Shown: one piece after another, positions 12,463 through 24,316 of the stretch
How the letters are laid out: every line of letters starts with the position of its first letter
Position numbering within the stretch: position 1 is the stretch's first letter
Origin: Nymphaea colorata
Lineage: Eukaryota; Streptophyta; Magnoliopsida; Nymphaeales; Nymphaeaceae
Length of the DNA stretch: 64,000 nt
Direction: 5' to 3'
Assembly: GCF_008831285.2 (NCBI RefSeq)
Contig: NC_045147.1
Span: 20,898,581 to 20,962,580, forward strand
Notes under the pieces: generated by a model
Told to the model about the DNA's origin: nothing
Database searches by the model: none
What the model saw: the letters and a program-made list of their open reading frames with translations, nothing else
Made by a program: the position numbers and the translations under genes

Positions 12463-13696
12463 TCACTGTGGATGGATGAATGGTTCAGGAAGGTTAAAAA
12501 AAAGCCCGCCAAATAATCGTTGCCTAGGATCACAGTTCCCCCGACCCATCTCCTCCCGGAGCAGCCTCCTTCCTTCGCCATGGCCGACGGACAGGAGAGA
12601 GGGAGGGAGAGAGAGAGAGAGAGAGAGAGAGGCATTTACCTTCGGGACACGATGATGATGGGGGAGAGCGCCGGCTGGAGACTGAGCCGCGGCGGTGGTC
12701 GAGAGGACCGGCGGGAAAGCGAGGGTCGTGGTGATAGGGGGGCTGGAAGCGCGCGAGCGCGAGAGAGGCAAGAAAGGGAGCGAAAAAGGAGGAAAGTATT
12801 CGACCTTTTTATGGACGACCTCGATCGTCAGCAACTGAAAGCAAAAGACTTCAAGAAACGGTTACCTTCCGTTCTTGAAGTTTCCTTCGTGACCCCGCGC
12901 TCCACCGATCATTTGAATTTGGATTTAATTTCATTTTTGGAAAGCTTCATCGAATTAGCATTGTTGATCGCGCGCATTTCATTTCAATCTCGACTTGTTC
13001 ACTCATCGTGTTCGCTCTCGCATATAGTTACTTTTCTTCGAATTAATGATTTGCCGAGCTTTCTATCCATGCTACTAATGCTTATTGTCGGTGTATTTAA
13101 TTTTTCCTTGTTATCTTATTAAATTAATTTAAAATAAATTATATTTAAAATACGAAGAAATAAAAATGGTAATAAGAACCGATACGTAACAATGTCTACT
13201 AGTCACAACTCAAATCGATCTCGTAATACCTTTGTTTTTAATAAAATGGTAAGAATCTGCTTTTAATATATTTACAGGTAACTGCTTAGTATTTGAGAAA
13301 TTGTAAAAAGCGGTTCTACTTAATAAAATAATCTACAAGCACCTGCTCCATTAATTGACGGGAAAATGTCAAAACTACTAAAAATGCTACTTTGTCATTA
13401 GTAATTTCTATGAAACAAATTCAAAAATCACATTTTGTACGTACACTCTCCCTATGCCTTTTGTTTTAGCAACGAAACTTATAAAATATACGGAAATTTG
13501 AAGAAATTGACAAAAGAATGCGGCGCATCAAAAAAATGTTTGTTCAAAGGTATTTTCTTTTTTATTAGGGTAAATTGGTTATTTTCATATTTTTTATAAG
13601 TTTTCAATTATTGAAGCATGTGTAAGTAAGTTGTTGTATAAATATAAATGGTTAGTTGTCACTTGGTTTTGATGGTCTCGTTGATTATTTGTCCGG

Positions 13697-13730
<34 letters not shown>

Positions 13731-16473
13731 CATGGACCTGCAGACGAAGAGAAAAAAAAAATTATGACTAAGGGGCATTAATATAAGAAATATTATATTT
13801 GAGAAACACTAATAGGCCACGGACCGCATTAGCCCATCAAAAGTTACTTGTGTTAAAGTTGAACCTGGCTCAGCTACATGCGGTGCCCACGTCAGACCCA
13901 GATCTGCCTCTCAACATGATTCCTGCCACTGTAATATACTAAAATTATAAGCCATAACTAATATGGCCATAAAATAAATCATGTGGTCCGTATAATCAAC
14001 TGTCTGCACATGCCCATGCCTAGCTAATTGGCCATTTCCATTGGGTTGGGAAGAATCTATGGATCAACTTTCCCAATAAAACTTCCTCCTCGTTTGGAAA
14101 AGAAAAAAAAAATCAGAACAAGAGAGAAAAATGGAGCGCCTATTTTGTTAAATTGCCATCTTATTTTCTCAATGCAAGAGATTATTTGAGAAAGGAAACA
14201 CGTCTAAACTTCGGCATTGGGCCGGGTCGTCGGGTACCTAGTACTCGACCCAGCTCGGGTCTGGGTCTGGCCCGATTGAGCCAGCTTGATAACTTTTAAA
14301 TAATATTTTTTATTGATAATATATATTTTATTATTAAAAATATATTTTATACTAAAATTTTTATTCTATATTTAAAAAATAATTTTTTTATTGTAAACGA
14401 GCTCGGTCAGTTTTCCGGTTTCAGGTTGGACCAGCCCGAGGTGAGCTCTTTAGTCATCATAGGTGAAAAAGGCATAACACAAAATAGGCCTTTTTAATGC
14501 AAACTGCAAGGAGAATAGGTCTTTCAAACCTTTTATTCACAGAGAACCAGTAATTTTACATGATGGTAGATTGTGAGAACAGATAAAAAGAAAGTAGGTT
14601 TAGTAAAAAAAAAAAGAAAAAAAAGAAGAAATACTTATTCTCCTAAAAAAGAGAAAAAAGAAAAAAAGAACGGTATCTACGATTTTGAATTTGAAGAAAA
14701 AAGGTAACTCTTCATCGGCATGATTTCCAAACTGTTTGGGTACTTGTGACATTGTTCCTTGCTGTTTGTTTCTGTCTTTTACGAAACGCCGCTGATTTCT
14801 TAAATCTCTCGGTGAAGGCTCGAACAAGCCAAGATCCACATTACTAAATACAAAACTGTTGTATTTTAATTGGAATAGTCGAGGACTCGAGATGTTTGGT
14901 CACTAAAATAATCCAAAAGATATAAAATTTAAAATTTGAAAATAAGCAGATGGTCTATAAGCTTCGTTCAATTAGTTGGAAAGTAATATTGAACACCATT
15001 AATTAATTATAACCGAATAAAGAAACAATGTTAACTATATGCTTCCATCGCTTTTTTTTTTTTCAAATATCAATTCAATTAGAGTCCCGGCTGATTCTCA
15101 TAACGAGAAATCTGTCATTCGCCTCTTTGGACTCTGCACTTGCAACCTCAATACCTCATCAACAATCAGCGTTTATTAGTGGTTTCAAAGAACATAATGT
15201 TCTTGTTATCACACACTTTCTTTGCCTGGAAAAATAAGTATTTGTGCCATTGACGAACTTAGAAGGAGATTGGCCACGAGCAGGGGCGGAACCGATTTTT
15301 TTTTTATGAGGGGGAAAAATTAAAATTTGAGGTCGAAATATCATTTTTCAAATTTTTTATATAACGCAAATAATTTTTAAAAAAAAGTTTATATGTAGAT
15401 TGATTTTTTTTTTTTAAATTGAGAATGGGTCAGAGCCTATGCAGACCGCCCTATTGCGTTTTTTTTTTTAAGAGTAGCACTGCTCATAATTTATTTGAGA
15501 AGGAAGTGAAGATTAGGTGAGACTCATGTGTAGGTCCAAACCATGGGCTTCGTTTTCCCAAGTTTTCTGTTGACAACGACCAACCTCGATCAGATTCGCT
15601 CCTACCTTATAGAGATGGCTGGCACCAAAACCTGCTCCCATTACGCTTCCACACCAGTGTTTTCAAATTAAAAAAATTGAACCTAATTGTTGTGACTGAA
15701 AAAAATATTATTTATACATGTATTAAAATAATAAAAATTGTATAAAAATAGTTTAAAAAACAGCAAAAAAACAACCTTACACCTCTTATCAGTCGGTGAA
15801 TAAATTTGAATTGGCTGATCTAAGTTGATATAGTTTCAACGATTCTCATTCCCTCCAAAGGATGAATTCAAAACTTTTTTTGATATGTGCTATCTCAAAA
15901 ACTAATTGATGTTCGGCCTAATCTCAATAATATTCATTTTTTTCCCTTAGGGGAGGGGGGTCATGCTCGGCTGGGTGGGAAAGGGGAAGAGAAATGAAGA
16001 AGATACCCCCAAAAGGTGGACGTCCCTTTCCTTTTTCATAAGATTAGAGTTGTTTTAGAATTTAGGTAAAAAACAGTTGAACATTCACCATTTGTAGAAA
16101 AAAAAGAATAGTACATACATGAATAAGATTGACTACTAACCCGTCAAGGTGCTTCCTACTCGGGGTGCGAGCAGTCTTATGCCTAAAACACTAGAATCCC
16201 TCTTCATTATCTTCTCCAAAGATTGAATGGTAGTAGACTTGAATTTCAAATATGATCTGCGTTCTAATTTTAAAACAAGGAAAGTTTGATTCAAATTTTG
16301 AAACAAAGTGGAGGTTTGGTGTCATTTGCACGTGAAAATGAAAGCAAGCCATTAATTCATAAGCAGCGGCCTTGTCTTGTTTATGTTATTATTAAACACC
16401 TACAGCCCCCTCCTTCAGGAAAGCGAGATCAAATTGTCGCCCCGGGCCCATAAAATCGAACAAATGAAATCAA

Positions 16474-16524
16474 GACACGTGTACATGACGGATTATTTGT
16501 TGGGCTTCCATTGCTGACACGTGT
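16474..16524. promoter_or_regulatory. Pair of G-box/ABRE-like motifs
   Basis: GACACGTGT occurs at 16474-16482 and again at 16516-16524. CACGTG is the core bound by plant bZIP and bHLH factors, and paired copies are typical of ABA-responsive elements. The pair lies about 1.6 kb upstream of the probable DUF1191 promoter, so the target gene is uncertain. Confidence 0.3.
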
Positions 16525-16592
16525 AGACCAAAAAATCCTTTTAAAATTGCTAAATGACATACTTACCCCTTCAAACCATCCACTTATATTTC

Positions 16593-16634
16593 CTATAACT
16601 ATAACTTGGTGGTCTATAACTATAACTTGGTGGT
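16593..16634. repeat. Exact 21-bp tandem duplication
   Basis: The 21-base word starting ctataactataacttggtgg is present twice in direct tandem (16593-16613 and 16614-16634). It looks like a simple local duplication. Confidence 0.9.
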
Positions 16635-18104
16635 CAAGCTGAAGTCCAAACCATGTTAATATATCCGATTTAAATTGGATATGAACCGATAAAAAAAACC
16701 TTGATTATGATTACCATTTAGTGGACAAGTTTCGTACCGGGTTTGCGTTTGATTAATTCGAGTCTGCTTCAAAGAACTTAGAACACTTTTTGTAATTCAA
16801 ATGGATATAAACTGAGTTCGAAGCCGAGCACATGCGCCGAGTTGGTCTTTTAACTCGGACTCAGCTTGACCACGAGGACCATGTTGCCATGTGGCTGACT
16901 CCAGTCGTTCCGATAGCGAAAGAGCGTCCAGGAGCATAAAGGGAACAATAAAAATGGCCAAAACTCGTTCGGCCGTTCATGCGTTGGATCTTGTGACGCG
17001 AAAAGGCACCAGCTTTCTCACGTCTCGCGAAAGGCAAGTTGCATAGACAACGACGGAAAAGTTTAGAGAAAAAAAAAAAAAAAAGAATGTGGGAGGAACC
17101 GAAAGGTCTATTCAGTCCTTGTTTTTTTTTCAATATTACAAGCGCGTGCCCATCTCTAACGAGCAAATCGTTGTTAGTCCTCGTCCAGCGTAATCCAGGG
17201 ACGCAAGTCCTTTTCACGAAGCCTAAAAGTGCTTAAAATGTCATTAGTCTCCTCCTTCGCACGGGGAATTACAACGTCTCGTGACTCGGACGAGTCGAGC
17301 CAATTGGTGTATCGAACCGCAGAGACGCAGCCCACTGGCTTGAGCGTGCCAACCAAGAGCTTGGCAGTGAGGTTTGAATAACGCCGCATGTGTTCAATAA
17401 ACATTAGTATAAGATTTCCATAAGCCAAGTCTTGATAGTGAGATGTCAATAACGCTCCAACGCTAATATGAAAAAGGTGTTTATGATTTTATGTTATGAA
17501 AAGACTAAATATTGGAACTAGAAACCTTATAAAAGAAGATCCGATTCAGATAGGAAATCACATATGAGCTTGAGCCACATGCCTCAGCCTCAGCGCTTTT
17601 CATAATCTTAATGTTTCAATCAAATGCCTAATTTTGCTACTGATTAAATTTGTAAGAGTCTTGCTCAAGCTCATCAAATTGATTTGACCAGACTAAGACG
17701 AGCAACAAGCTTATAAACAGCCTGGTTGATTAAGAAACCAAATCTAGATCAGATCTTTTAACTTATCTCCATCATTGATTTGAGCTTGGGAAACACAAGT
17801 AAGGGACTGAATATTTGAATCAATTTTCACCAACCTAGCTGATGAAATTTCTAGACAATGTAAATAAGCAAATTCTATATGAGAAGCTAGATTCATGGCA
17901 AGTATCCGGCAAACAAATAGGGCTTCCGAGTGACGACCCACTCAACCGAGTAGCTCCAACTAATGAGTCGGAACGAACCGAGTCGCTAGGTTGCGTCACT
18001 CACTACGTTCAAAGGTACTTGGATAAAAGTATAAGGGTATAAAAGACTTTTCCTTTATGAATGGACCCCAGTTCGGGACAGGATCCTGCTGGCTTAGCTG
18101 TCAC

Positions 18105-18112
18105 TATATAAG
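18105..18112 (+). promoter_or_regulatory. TATA box of DUF1191 gene
   Basis: TATATAAG preceded by a pyrimidine-rich stretch. A GC-richer leader with a GA tract (18185-18202) starts 30-50 bases downstream, consistent with transcription beginning near 18140. Confidence 0.5.
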
Positions 18113-18139
18113 CGTCGGTTCTTTCCGGTCGACGTGCAA

Positions 18140-19500
18140 CGCTAAAATCGACCAGGACGTCTGGTGCCGCATCAGACCCCGAGGAAGAGAGAGAGAGAGA
18201 GGGGACGGGGAAAGCGGACGAAACCCTAGAGAGAGGAGAGTGACTGAGGAGGTACGAGTCAGCTTCAGACTTTACCGTTCTTAGAGTTCCTTCAGCCACC
18301 ATCGATTCATCTTTTGCTTTTCATAATGCGAGGATTCCGCAGTTCTTCGTTTAGTTCTATTGGTTTATTTGTGATCTTATGAGGGAGATTTTGTTGTTTG
18401 CAGTGAATTTTAGCTGCTTTTTTTTATTTTGGTATACGGTTTGGGGGAAGATTTGGTGACTTCTGGTGTGTAGGAAGACGAAGTGAGGGAGTTCTTCGGG
18501 GATTTCTTGTGAAGAGGACCAGCATTACGAGAGAACACTGTGCATTTTTTGGAACGATGTCTAAGCAAAAAAATGTTGTTTTTTAAGCACTGAGAGACAA
18601 TGAGTGTGCATTTCTTGTGGAATTTCTGAAGAAAAACCTGGATCTCTTGTCCCTCTTTGTTGCTCAGTACTTTTCCCCTAACAGGTAGAAGGGGGAAGAA
18701 GAAGGAAAAGCTAAAGTGCGGAGATTTTTTTGGGCTTCTTCTATTTTTGGTCGTCTGTATTTCAGTTAGACGGAGTTGAGTTCTTGTTGAGGTTGACTGG
18801 TGTTGGTTTTTTGGGTTATTAATTATTTTTCGGTGGTCTTAAAAGTGGTAGAGGTGACGCACGCTGACGGTAAATGTATCTTACCGGAGTGATTTTTCCG
18901 TTTTCCTTTTGTGGCGTGTTATAGTTTTGCTGTTGTGAGCGCTCGAGAACAGGGGAGTAAAGGGCCACGTTTTACGATATTCCAGGATAGTTCGTCTGGT
19001 TGGGTTGCTTGTTTGTGGAACGCTTTGGATGTGATGCGATCCCGATTTTTTTGCTCAAAGCTCTGATTTGTCTGCTTTTTCTTTCTGTACTGAAATCTGT
19101 TACTTTTCTTTTGACATTGCAGCTTTTCTTGAGGTTATTGTCACGGAGATATACTTGAGATAGAAGTGGGGTTGGAGAAGTCAATGACGCTTTAAGGTGC
19201 CCGATCACTTCTGATAACGAAAGGCAGCAGCTTCTGGCAGGTCAAAAATTTCTCCATTTGCATTACTGAGTAATGCCAGTTTATAAGTGAGAGGAAGGCA
19301 ATGCGGTAGAGAAGCTCTGGAAGCGCACAGAGCATTCAGGCCTTGGAGTTCCTCTGCTATTTGCTTAGGAACTCCATTTTTGTTTTAGGTTGGATGGTGC
19401 TGGCCTGGTGGCATAAAAACATAGGATGATGAGGGATCCTGTTAGAGTAGCATTGTTTTCGAACTCCATCTCTGGATTTGGATGCTCCGTCGAACACTAG
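18140..19500 (+). other. Long 5' leader of DUF1191 gene, probably with intron
   Basis: Between the TATA box and the start codon lie about 1.36 kb without a long frame. A good donor (GAGGAG before GTACGAG, near 18252) and a pyrimidine-rich acceptor (CTTTTGACATTGCAG, ending 19122) support a leader intron of about 870 bases. An alternative acceptor ends at 18403. Short upstream ORFs are present: 19394-19429 (11 codons) and 19426-19500. Confidence 0.45.
19426..19500 (+). CDS. Upstream ORF abutting the DUF1191 start codon
   Basis: ATGATG opens a 24-codon frame beginning MMRDPVRVALFSNS whose TAG (19498-19500) is immediately followed by the main ATG at 19501, in the same frame. Another upstream ATG at 19482 is out of frame and would overlap the main CDS by about 170 bases. 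Such layouts usually lower translation of the main ORF or make it depend on reinitiation. That the peptide is made is inference; the arrangement itself is plain in the sequence. Confidence 0.5.
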   Translation: MMRDPVRVALFSNSISGFGCSVEH

Positions 19501-20469
19501 ATGGGTTTTCTTTGCTCCGTTTTGAAGTTTGCTGCTCTACTTTTGGTTGTATTGGTGTCGATGAGAGCAAATGCACAAGCACCGAACTCCTCTCGATCTT
19601 TAGATGCGGTTCTACAGGATTATGCTTACAGAGCTTTTGTGCGTCCCCGCACAGGTGTTATCTATGATGCATCCGTTCCTGAAACTATCTATGGAGTAAA
19701 GCTGTCCGTTGTAAGGCTTCGAAGTGGCAGTTTACGGGCCAGAGGAGTTCAGTTTTATGAATTTCAGTTCCCTCCTGGAGTTCGGGGGTGGCCTTATGTA
19801 GAGAGACTTGCACTGGTTTACCAGAATCTGGTTAACTGGTCTTCCTTTTATTATCATGTTCCTGGTCATACGCTAGTTTCTCCTGTATTAGGCATACTGG
19901 CTTATGAAGCATCAAATCTGACTGCAACTAATTTGCCTGAGTTGAACGTTGCTGCTACAATGAGACCCATTTCAGTTAACTTTTCAAGTACAACAATTCC
20001 CAGTGGATTAACGGCAAAATGTGTGCGTTTTGATTTGAATGGTTCACTGGAATATAGTAATCTTTCAGCACCAAATACTTGCTCGACATTGAAACAAGGT
20101 CATTTCTCGCTAGTCGTTGAATCGATTGCTCCAGTTTCAGCTCCCTCTCCAGCTCCTTCGGAGGTTCCACCTTCACCCCCTCCAAATCAAGTTCCGGCAC
20201 CAGGTGGAGTGGAATCTCAAGGAAAAAGTAGCTCAAAATTGTGGAAGGTTACTGTTGGTTCCGTGGTTGGTGGGTTTGTTGTGGTGGCGGGTCTAGCAAT
20301 TTGTGCAATTGCACTACTGAGGTTGAAGCGGAAATCGCAGTTAGCAGCCATGGAACAGCAGGCTGACCAAGGAGAAGCACTGCGTGTGTCAGAAATTGGC
20401 AGTACTAAAGCCCCGGCTGCAATAGGAACTCGAACGCAGCCGATTTTGGAGACCGAGTATGTTGCTTGA
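19501..20469 (+). CDS. DUF1191 family membrane glycoprotein
   Basis: Single-exon CDS of 322 residues matching the plant-specific DUF1191 family (Arabidopsis At3g08600 type, about 316 aa). It has an N-terminal signal peptide (about 1-26, hydrophobic LLLVVLVS, cleavage near ANAQA). The lumenal or extracellular domain has several N-glycosylation sequons (NSS, NWS, NLT, NFS, NGS, NLS). A proline-rich linker follows (about 210-240, SAPSPAPSEVPPSPPP), then one membrane helix (about 252-273) with a basic stop-transfer (RLKRK) and a short cytosolic tail ending LETEYVA. The family has no known biochemical role; the layout suggests a plasma-membrane or wall-facing protein. ATG 19501 is chosen because the signal peptide starts there. 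TGA is at 20467-20469. Confidence 0.93.
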   Translation: MGFLCSVLKFAALLLVVLVSMRANAQAPNSSRSLDAVLQDYAYRAFVRPRTGVIYDASVPETIYGVKLSVVRLRSGSLRARGVQFYEFQFPPGVRGWPYVERLALVYQNLVNWSSFYYHVPGHTLVSPVLGILAYEASNLTATNLPELNVAATMRPISVNFSSTTIPSGLTAKCVRFDLNGSLEYSNLSAPNTCSTLKQGHFSLVVESIAPVSAPSPAPSEVPPSPPPNQVPAPGGVESQGKSSSKLWKVTVGSVVGGFVVVAGLAICAIALLRLKRKSQLAAMEQQADQGEALRVSEIGSTKAPAAIGTRTQPILETEYVA

Positions 20470-21030
20470 ATATTACAATGCACATAATTTTGGTAAGTTT
20501 TTTATGAAGAAGCAAGATTGCAAGAAGGAGCTGCTCTTATGAAGGTCTTTCCATGCTATGGTTGTGGTAGTGGCTAACCGGCTGGTCCTAAATTGGGTTG
20601 CTTCTTGGCTTCTTCTTCTCTGGTTTTGGGTGATTTTTCAGCTTCCATGTATCCAAAAAGGGTTATCTGGAACTGATTAAGATGGTTGCTTGATTGAGAT
20701 CGAAGAAAAGAAAACTAATGGGTCCTTTTAAATTTATAATGGTATTATTTTTGTACAAAATGAAGCAGTAGCCTCTGCAATATGTAGTCTGGTTGATTTC
20801 AGCTAGATGAAGTGCACCTGAATCATCAAATTACCTGGTTCTGCGATTTGCTTTGCTCCCCAGCTCTTGTCGTGGTTGTTTCTACATCTCTTCCATTTCT
20901 GGCAAGCTCCCATTGTTGTCTAGTGATGTTTGGTGTGGCTCCAGAATTGAGGCCTCTGGTATTTGTTTTATTTTTTGTATTGTTGGTTGCTCCGCTGGCC
21001 CACTGGGCCTGCACAGCAAATAAAAGCTAG
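20470..21030 (+). other. Probable 3' UTR of DUF1191 gene
   Basis: T-rich sequence with no convincing coding frame follows the stop codon. Possible plant poly(A) signals are the AT-rich stretch near 20730-20765 and AAATAAAA at 21017-21024. Confidence 0.4.
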
Positions 21031-24000
21031 GAACTTGTCACTGATTTTTCGTTGGCCTCAGTTGTAATAATCCACTATTTGGTTGTATTTCTTGATTGTA
21101 GTACTTTCGTGTTGTAGTCAATGCAGCTGTTTGCCTTCATTCTTCAATCCTTTGCACAGCAATTTCATGAGTTACTAATGCCTACTGGTATTGAAGAAGT
21201 TTGTGGTCTATTATTGCGATTATCTCTGCTTCACAACTCCACATTCATAAGAGTCTCATATCTAATGAACATAATATGTTAAACAAAGCAGAGAGCATAT
21301 GCATAGCAGGGAAAGGCGGTCGGGCATATAAAAATTCATTCTTATTGCAATTTGCAATTGGGATATAAAGTGGGCTACCTGCGTCACAAAAGTTTTAACT
21401 GCCATTCTTCACATGCCAAGAAGCTATATAAGCTTTAACTGCAGTTCTTCACATGCCAAAAAGTTCAATCTCTTTAGGTGCTGGTGAGGTAAAAAAGGAT
21501 TCAATTTCTGTTCCAAGAATGGTCCACCTTACTTATGGGCCCCCAATGTAACATGTGGCGAGGCAAAGCTATTATTCGGAAAGAGGAAGTCTCTAATAAT
21601 TGTTTCTACATGGGATGGAAACAGAGAAGGTGTGGTGGGAGTACCATCATCGGCTGCCACTTGCTTTTTCTGCCTTTTCTTCTCTGGTCTCTCTCTCTCT
21701 CTCCTGAATTGTCCATAATTTTTCTGCACGGGAGTGGTTATTACTGGACCATGCTAAAGGATTGATGCCGGCTTTCAAGGCGATTCATTTACTGCTTTTG
21801 GTTTGTCCTTGTTTCCTCTCACCATATGCCAATAAAGCTGGGTTGGTTTTGGACAGTACTTGTCGACTTTGAAATGTTAAACATAATTTTATCTCATTTA
21901 TCCTCAAATATGAATCTTGTTCGTTCCAATTGCTTCCATTTTTATGTTTTCATATATTTTGCCTTTCTTATATAGACCTACAAAAAAACGACCTGAAATG
22001 TTTAAGAGTGTGCATAAGAGACATATCAGCATTCATTTAATAAGTTTCGAAGTCAAGCTTCTAAGATCCTTGAGGAGGAGGGTTGGCCCAATGGATGGGA
22101 TTGGTGCTGGTAGGCAATTTAGTCTCCATTTTAATCTCTCGTGAAATTAATTCTTTGTGCTGCAAAAAGGAACACACCAATATATAAGTTGAAATCTCGA
22201 AACACTGAAAAGAAGCTTAATATCCTGAATATAGGAAACGTGTGATAGCTTCAGCTTTCAGTTGTACTCTATCTTGCGAGATTTCCAATTTGTTTTCAAA
22301 ATTACTAGCAGCATGTAGATCAACTTCAGAAACTAGCCGTTTGCTTTAATCTTTAAGATGTTATTCATCGCGCCATCATCCCAAGAACTCCCATCTCGAT
22401 GAGATTCTTTTGACACCTTGCAACTCCCTGAAGTCAAGCACCCGCAATGAACACTATGGAACCATAAATGCTCTTAGTCGAAGTGGTCACACGAATACGA
22501 CTGTATTTTATGATATCCAACTCCCATTTATTGCCCCCACCGATTACATCAATGTTTTATTGCCTTTTCTATTGGTTGGTATAATTAACTCTCTAGAACC
22601 TGCAAGGTATTAAATTGTGGGTAGCTTTGTGCTTTTGGACTGCCAACGTTCCTAAGGAAATTTAAAAGGGGTGCATTTAGTAGACCTAGCCCTAGAGAAC
22701 TTCTTCCTTCTGACGACGATATGTCTCTGGACATGAGACATGAAGAGTTTAAAACAAGGAGAAGGTTCAACTTCTGCGTGCTCATGAAACTAACAACCAT
22801 TTTCATCTAAATAATATAAAGGAGAAATCTAAACATGAACCCTTTTAAGTGTTGTTTGTCAATAAAACCAATAATAAACTGTTCTATGAATCTGCCTGAA
22901 AAATGTTACAAGTTTCATATGTCTACATCAATTTTTGAGACAGACCGTTTGTTTCGGTTCTCATTGCCAAACAATCCCTTAGGAAGTGTTTAAGGCACTT
23001 GTTTGGTAACAGGAATACTCACACAATATCCCATAGATCTGTTCAGGACAGATTCATAGAATACTAGAACATATTGTTTCATGAATCTGCCCTACTCTTT
23101 ATAACATATTCATGCCCAACTTGATGCACTTCACAACTGCCTACACGCTATGGTGATAGTTTACCCCATCAAAATTAAATCATCACTGTCTGCATGACGG
23201 CCAATACATACACCTAACTCTAAGGGGTTTGGCCTAATAGATTGAACCAGCAATTAATAGAAGATTAGCCCTTAGTTTAATACTTATATGCATGAACGCG
23301 CTTCCTTCAAGCCAACACAGCTCTAGACCTTAGAGGCAAAAAGAAGTGAAGAGAGACTTGGTTCATCCTTATCAGACAGCCAACACCTTACCTAGAGTGC
23401 CAACTCTTCCAGGCCAGCGAGGTGGTTGACAAAAAACAAGAGTTTATGTCTTGGGCATTCAATGATGGGAGAGAATTTTTCTTTAAAAAGTGGGAAAAAA
23501 AAAACCATTTTCAGTGAATCCAAATTTGGGTACTGACAAGAAATCACTGTAAATGGCCTGTTAAATGAGGATTACTTCATTATGTACATATGCCTATATG
23601 CCTGACAAACACATCAAATGCCACCAACCACTTAAATGAATGGAATTAATCGAGACCTCATGGCCCAGCCTCTTCTTTTTCTAAGGCACAGCCTTTCACT
23701 CTGACAAGCCACCGAAGGCCCAACAAACCCCGCTAGATGACGAAGCCAAGACTGTTCCCCTCGTGGCTCTCAGTAAACCCATTAAAAGTTGCACCGAACA
23801 CCAACAAAAGAGAGTTACTAGCAGTAATCTCTTCTACCATCCATCCAGGCATTTCCAAAAGGGGACACAGTATGGTCTTCAACACCACCAACCTTTGCTC
23901 TCCTACTGGTCTTTCTCTATGGCGTCAAAAGACTATTTTTCAAGTGTCAAATGCGAAAAATTGTTATGATTAGTTCAAAGCAGTGCTAGTATTAGGCGAG

Positions 24001-24140
24001 ATATCCAGAAGAGACCGAAACCATTTTTCCTTTCTCCTTACCTTTAGGGTCTAGGGCTACTTTTGGTGCACCCGTCAACTAAAATATTGTACATCTACGG
24101 TTTGCATTTCAAAAAATAATACTCACGAGAATTGAACTGA
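21031..24140. other. Intergenic, no gene supported
   Basis: Short frames only. A 40-base-period direct repeat containing ttcttcacatgcca lies at 21393-21464. An imperfect inverted pair, gttctatgaatctgcctgaa (22881-22900) and ttcaggacagattcataga (23042-23060), could be the ends of a small decayed element. A CT tract occurs near 21690. Confidence 0.4.
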
Positions 24141-24153
24141 CAACTGAACTTAT

Positions 24154-24316
24154 ACAGGCGTCATGTTTGACCTCCTCACTTTGACCAACTATGTTATATT
24201 CTTCAGGTAATGAACTGATAGAATAGGCAAAAGGCCACTGATTTAGAAGAAAATTTGGCTAATTTTGAAAATGTTGGTACTGACGCCTGTATCGTTGGGT
24301 GAGGAGGTCAAACATG
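24154..24316. repeat. Permuted inverted-repeat pair
   Basis: ACAGGCGTC (24154-24162) followed directly by CATGTTTGACCTCCTCAC (24162-24179) recurs inverted on the right as gacgcctgt (24282-24290) and gtgaggaggtcaaacatg (24299-24316). The two blocks are in a different relative order in the second arm, so this is not a simple hairpin. It may be the remains of a larger repeat. Confidence 0.6.

Larger units (their letters stand above)
9793..13858. repeat. Tandem array, last unit and right boundary
   Basis: Last complete unit, 4066 bases, shorter because its (TA)n tract is only 29 bases (13700-13728). The C-run at about 11644-11656 is 13 long. Homology to the other units ends sharply at 13858, where the shared tgtgttaaag is followed by ttgaacctgg instead of aaagtactgc. 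Everything to the right is single-copy within this window. No target-site duplication or terminal repeat was seen at the junction. Confidence 0.95.
13859..18100. other. Intergenic, AT-rich with degraded repeats
   Basis: No gene could be supported here. It contains long A and T runs, a GC-rich patch at 14215-14285 with repeated ctcgggtctgg-type words, and a stretch near 15280-15450 starting caggggcggaaccg that resembles the ends of decayed plant retroelements. Short open frames on both strands lack splice support or recognisable motifs. Confidence 0.5.

Noticed and set aside
1-13858. Reading the array as an LTR retrotransposon or viral insertion
   Set aside because: No reverse transcriptase, integrase, capsid-like or LTR-end features were found; the units are plain head-to-tail duplications with gene-like 5' structure.
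17174-17449. 91-residue minus-strand frame with varied composition
   Set aside because: No recognisable motif, no promoter or splice partner, and sits in repeat-rich intergenic DNA.
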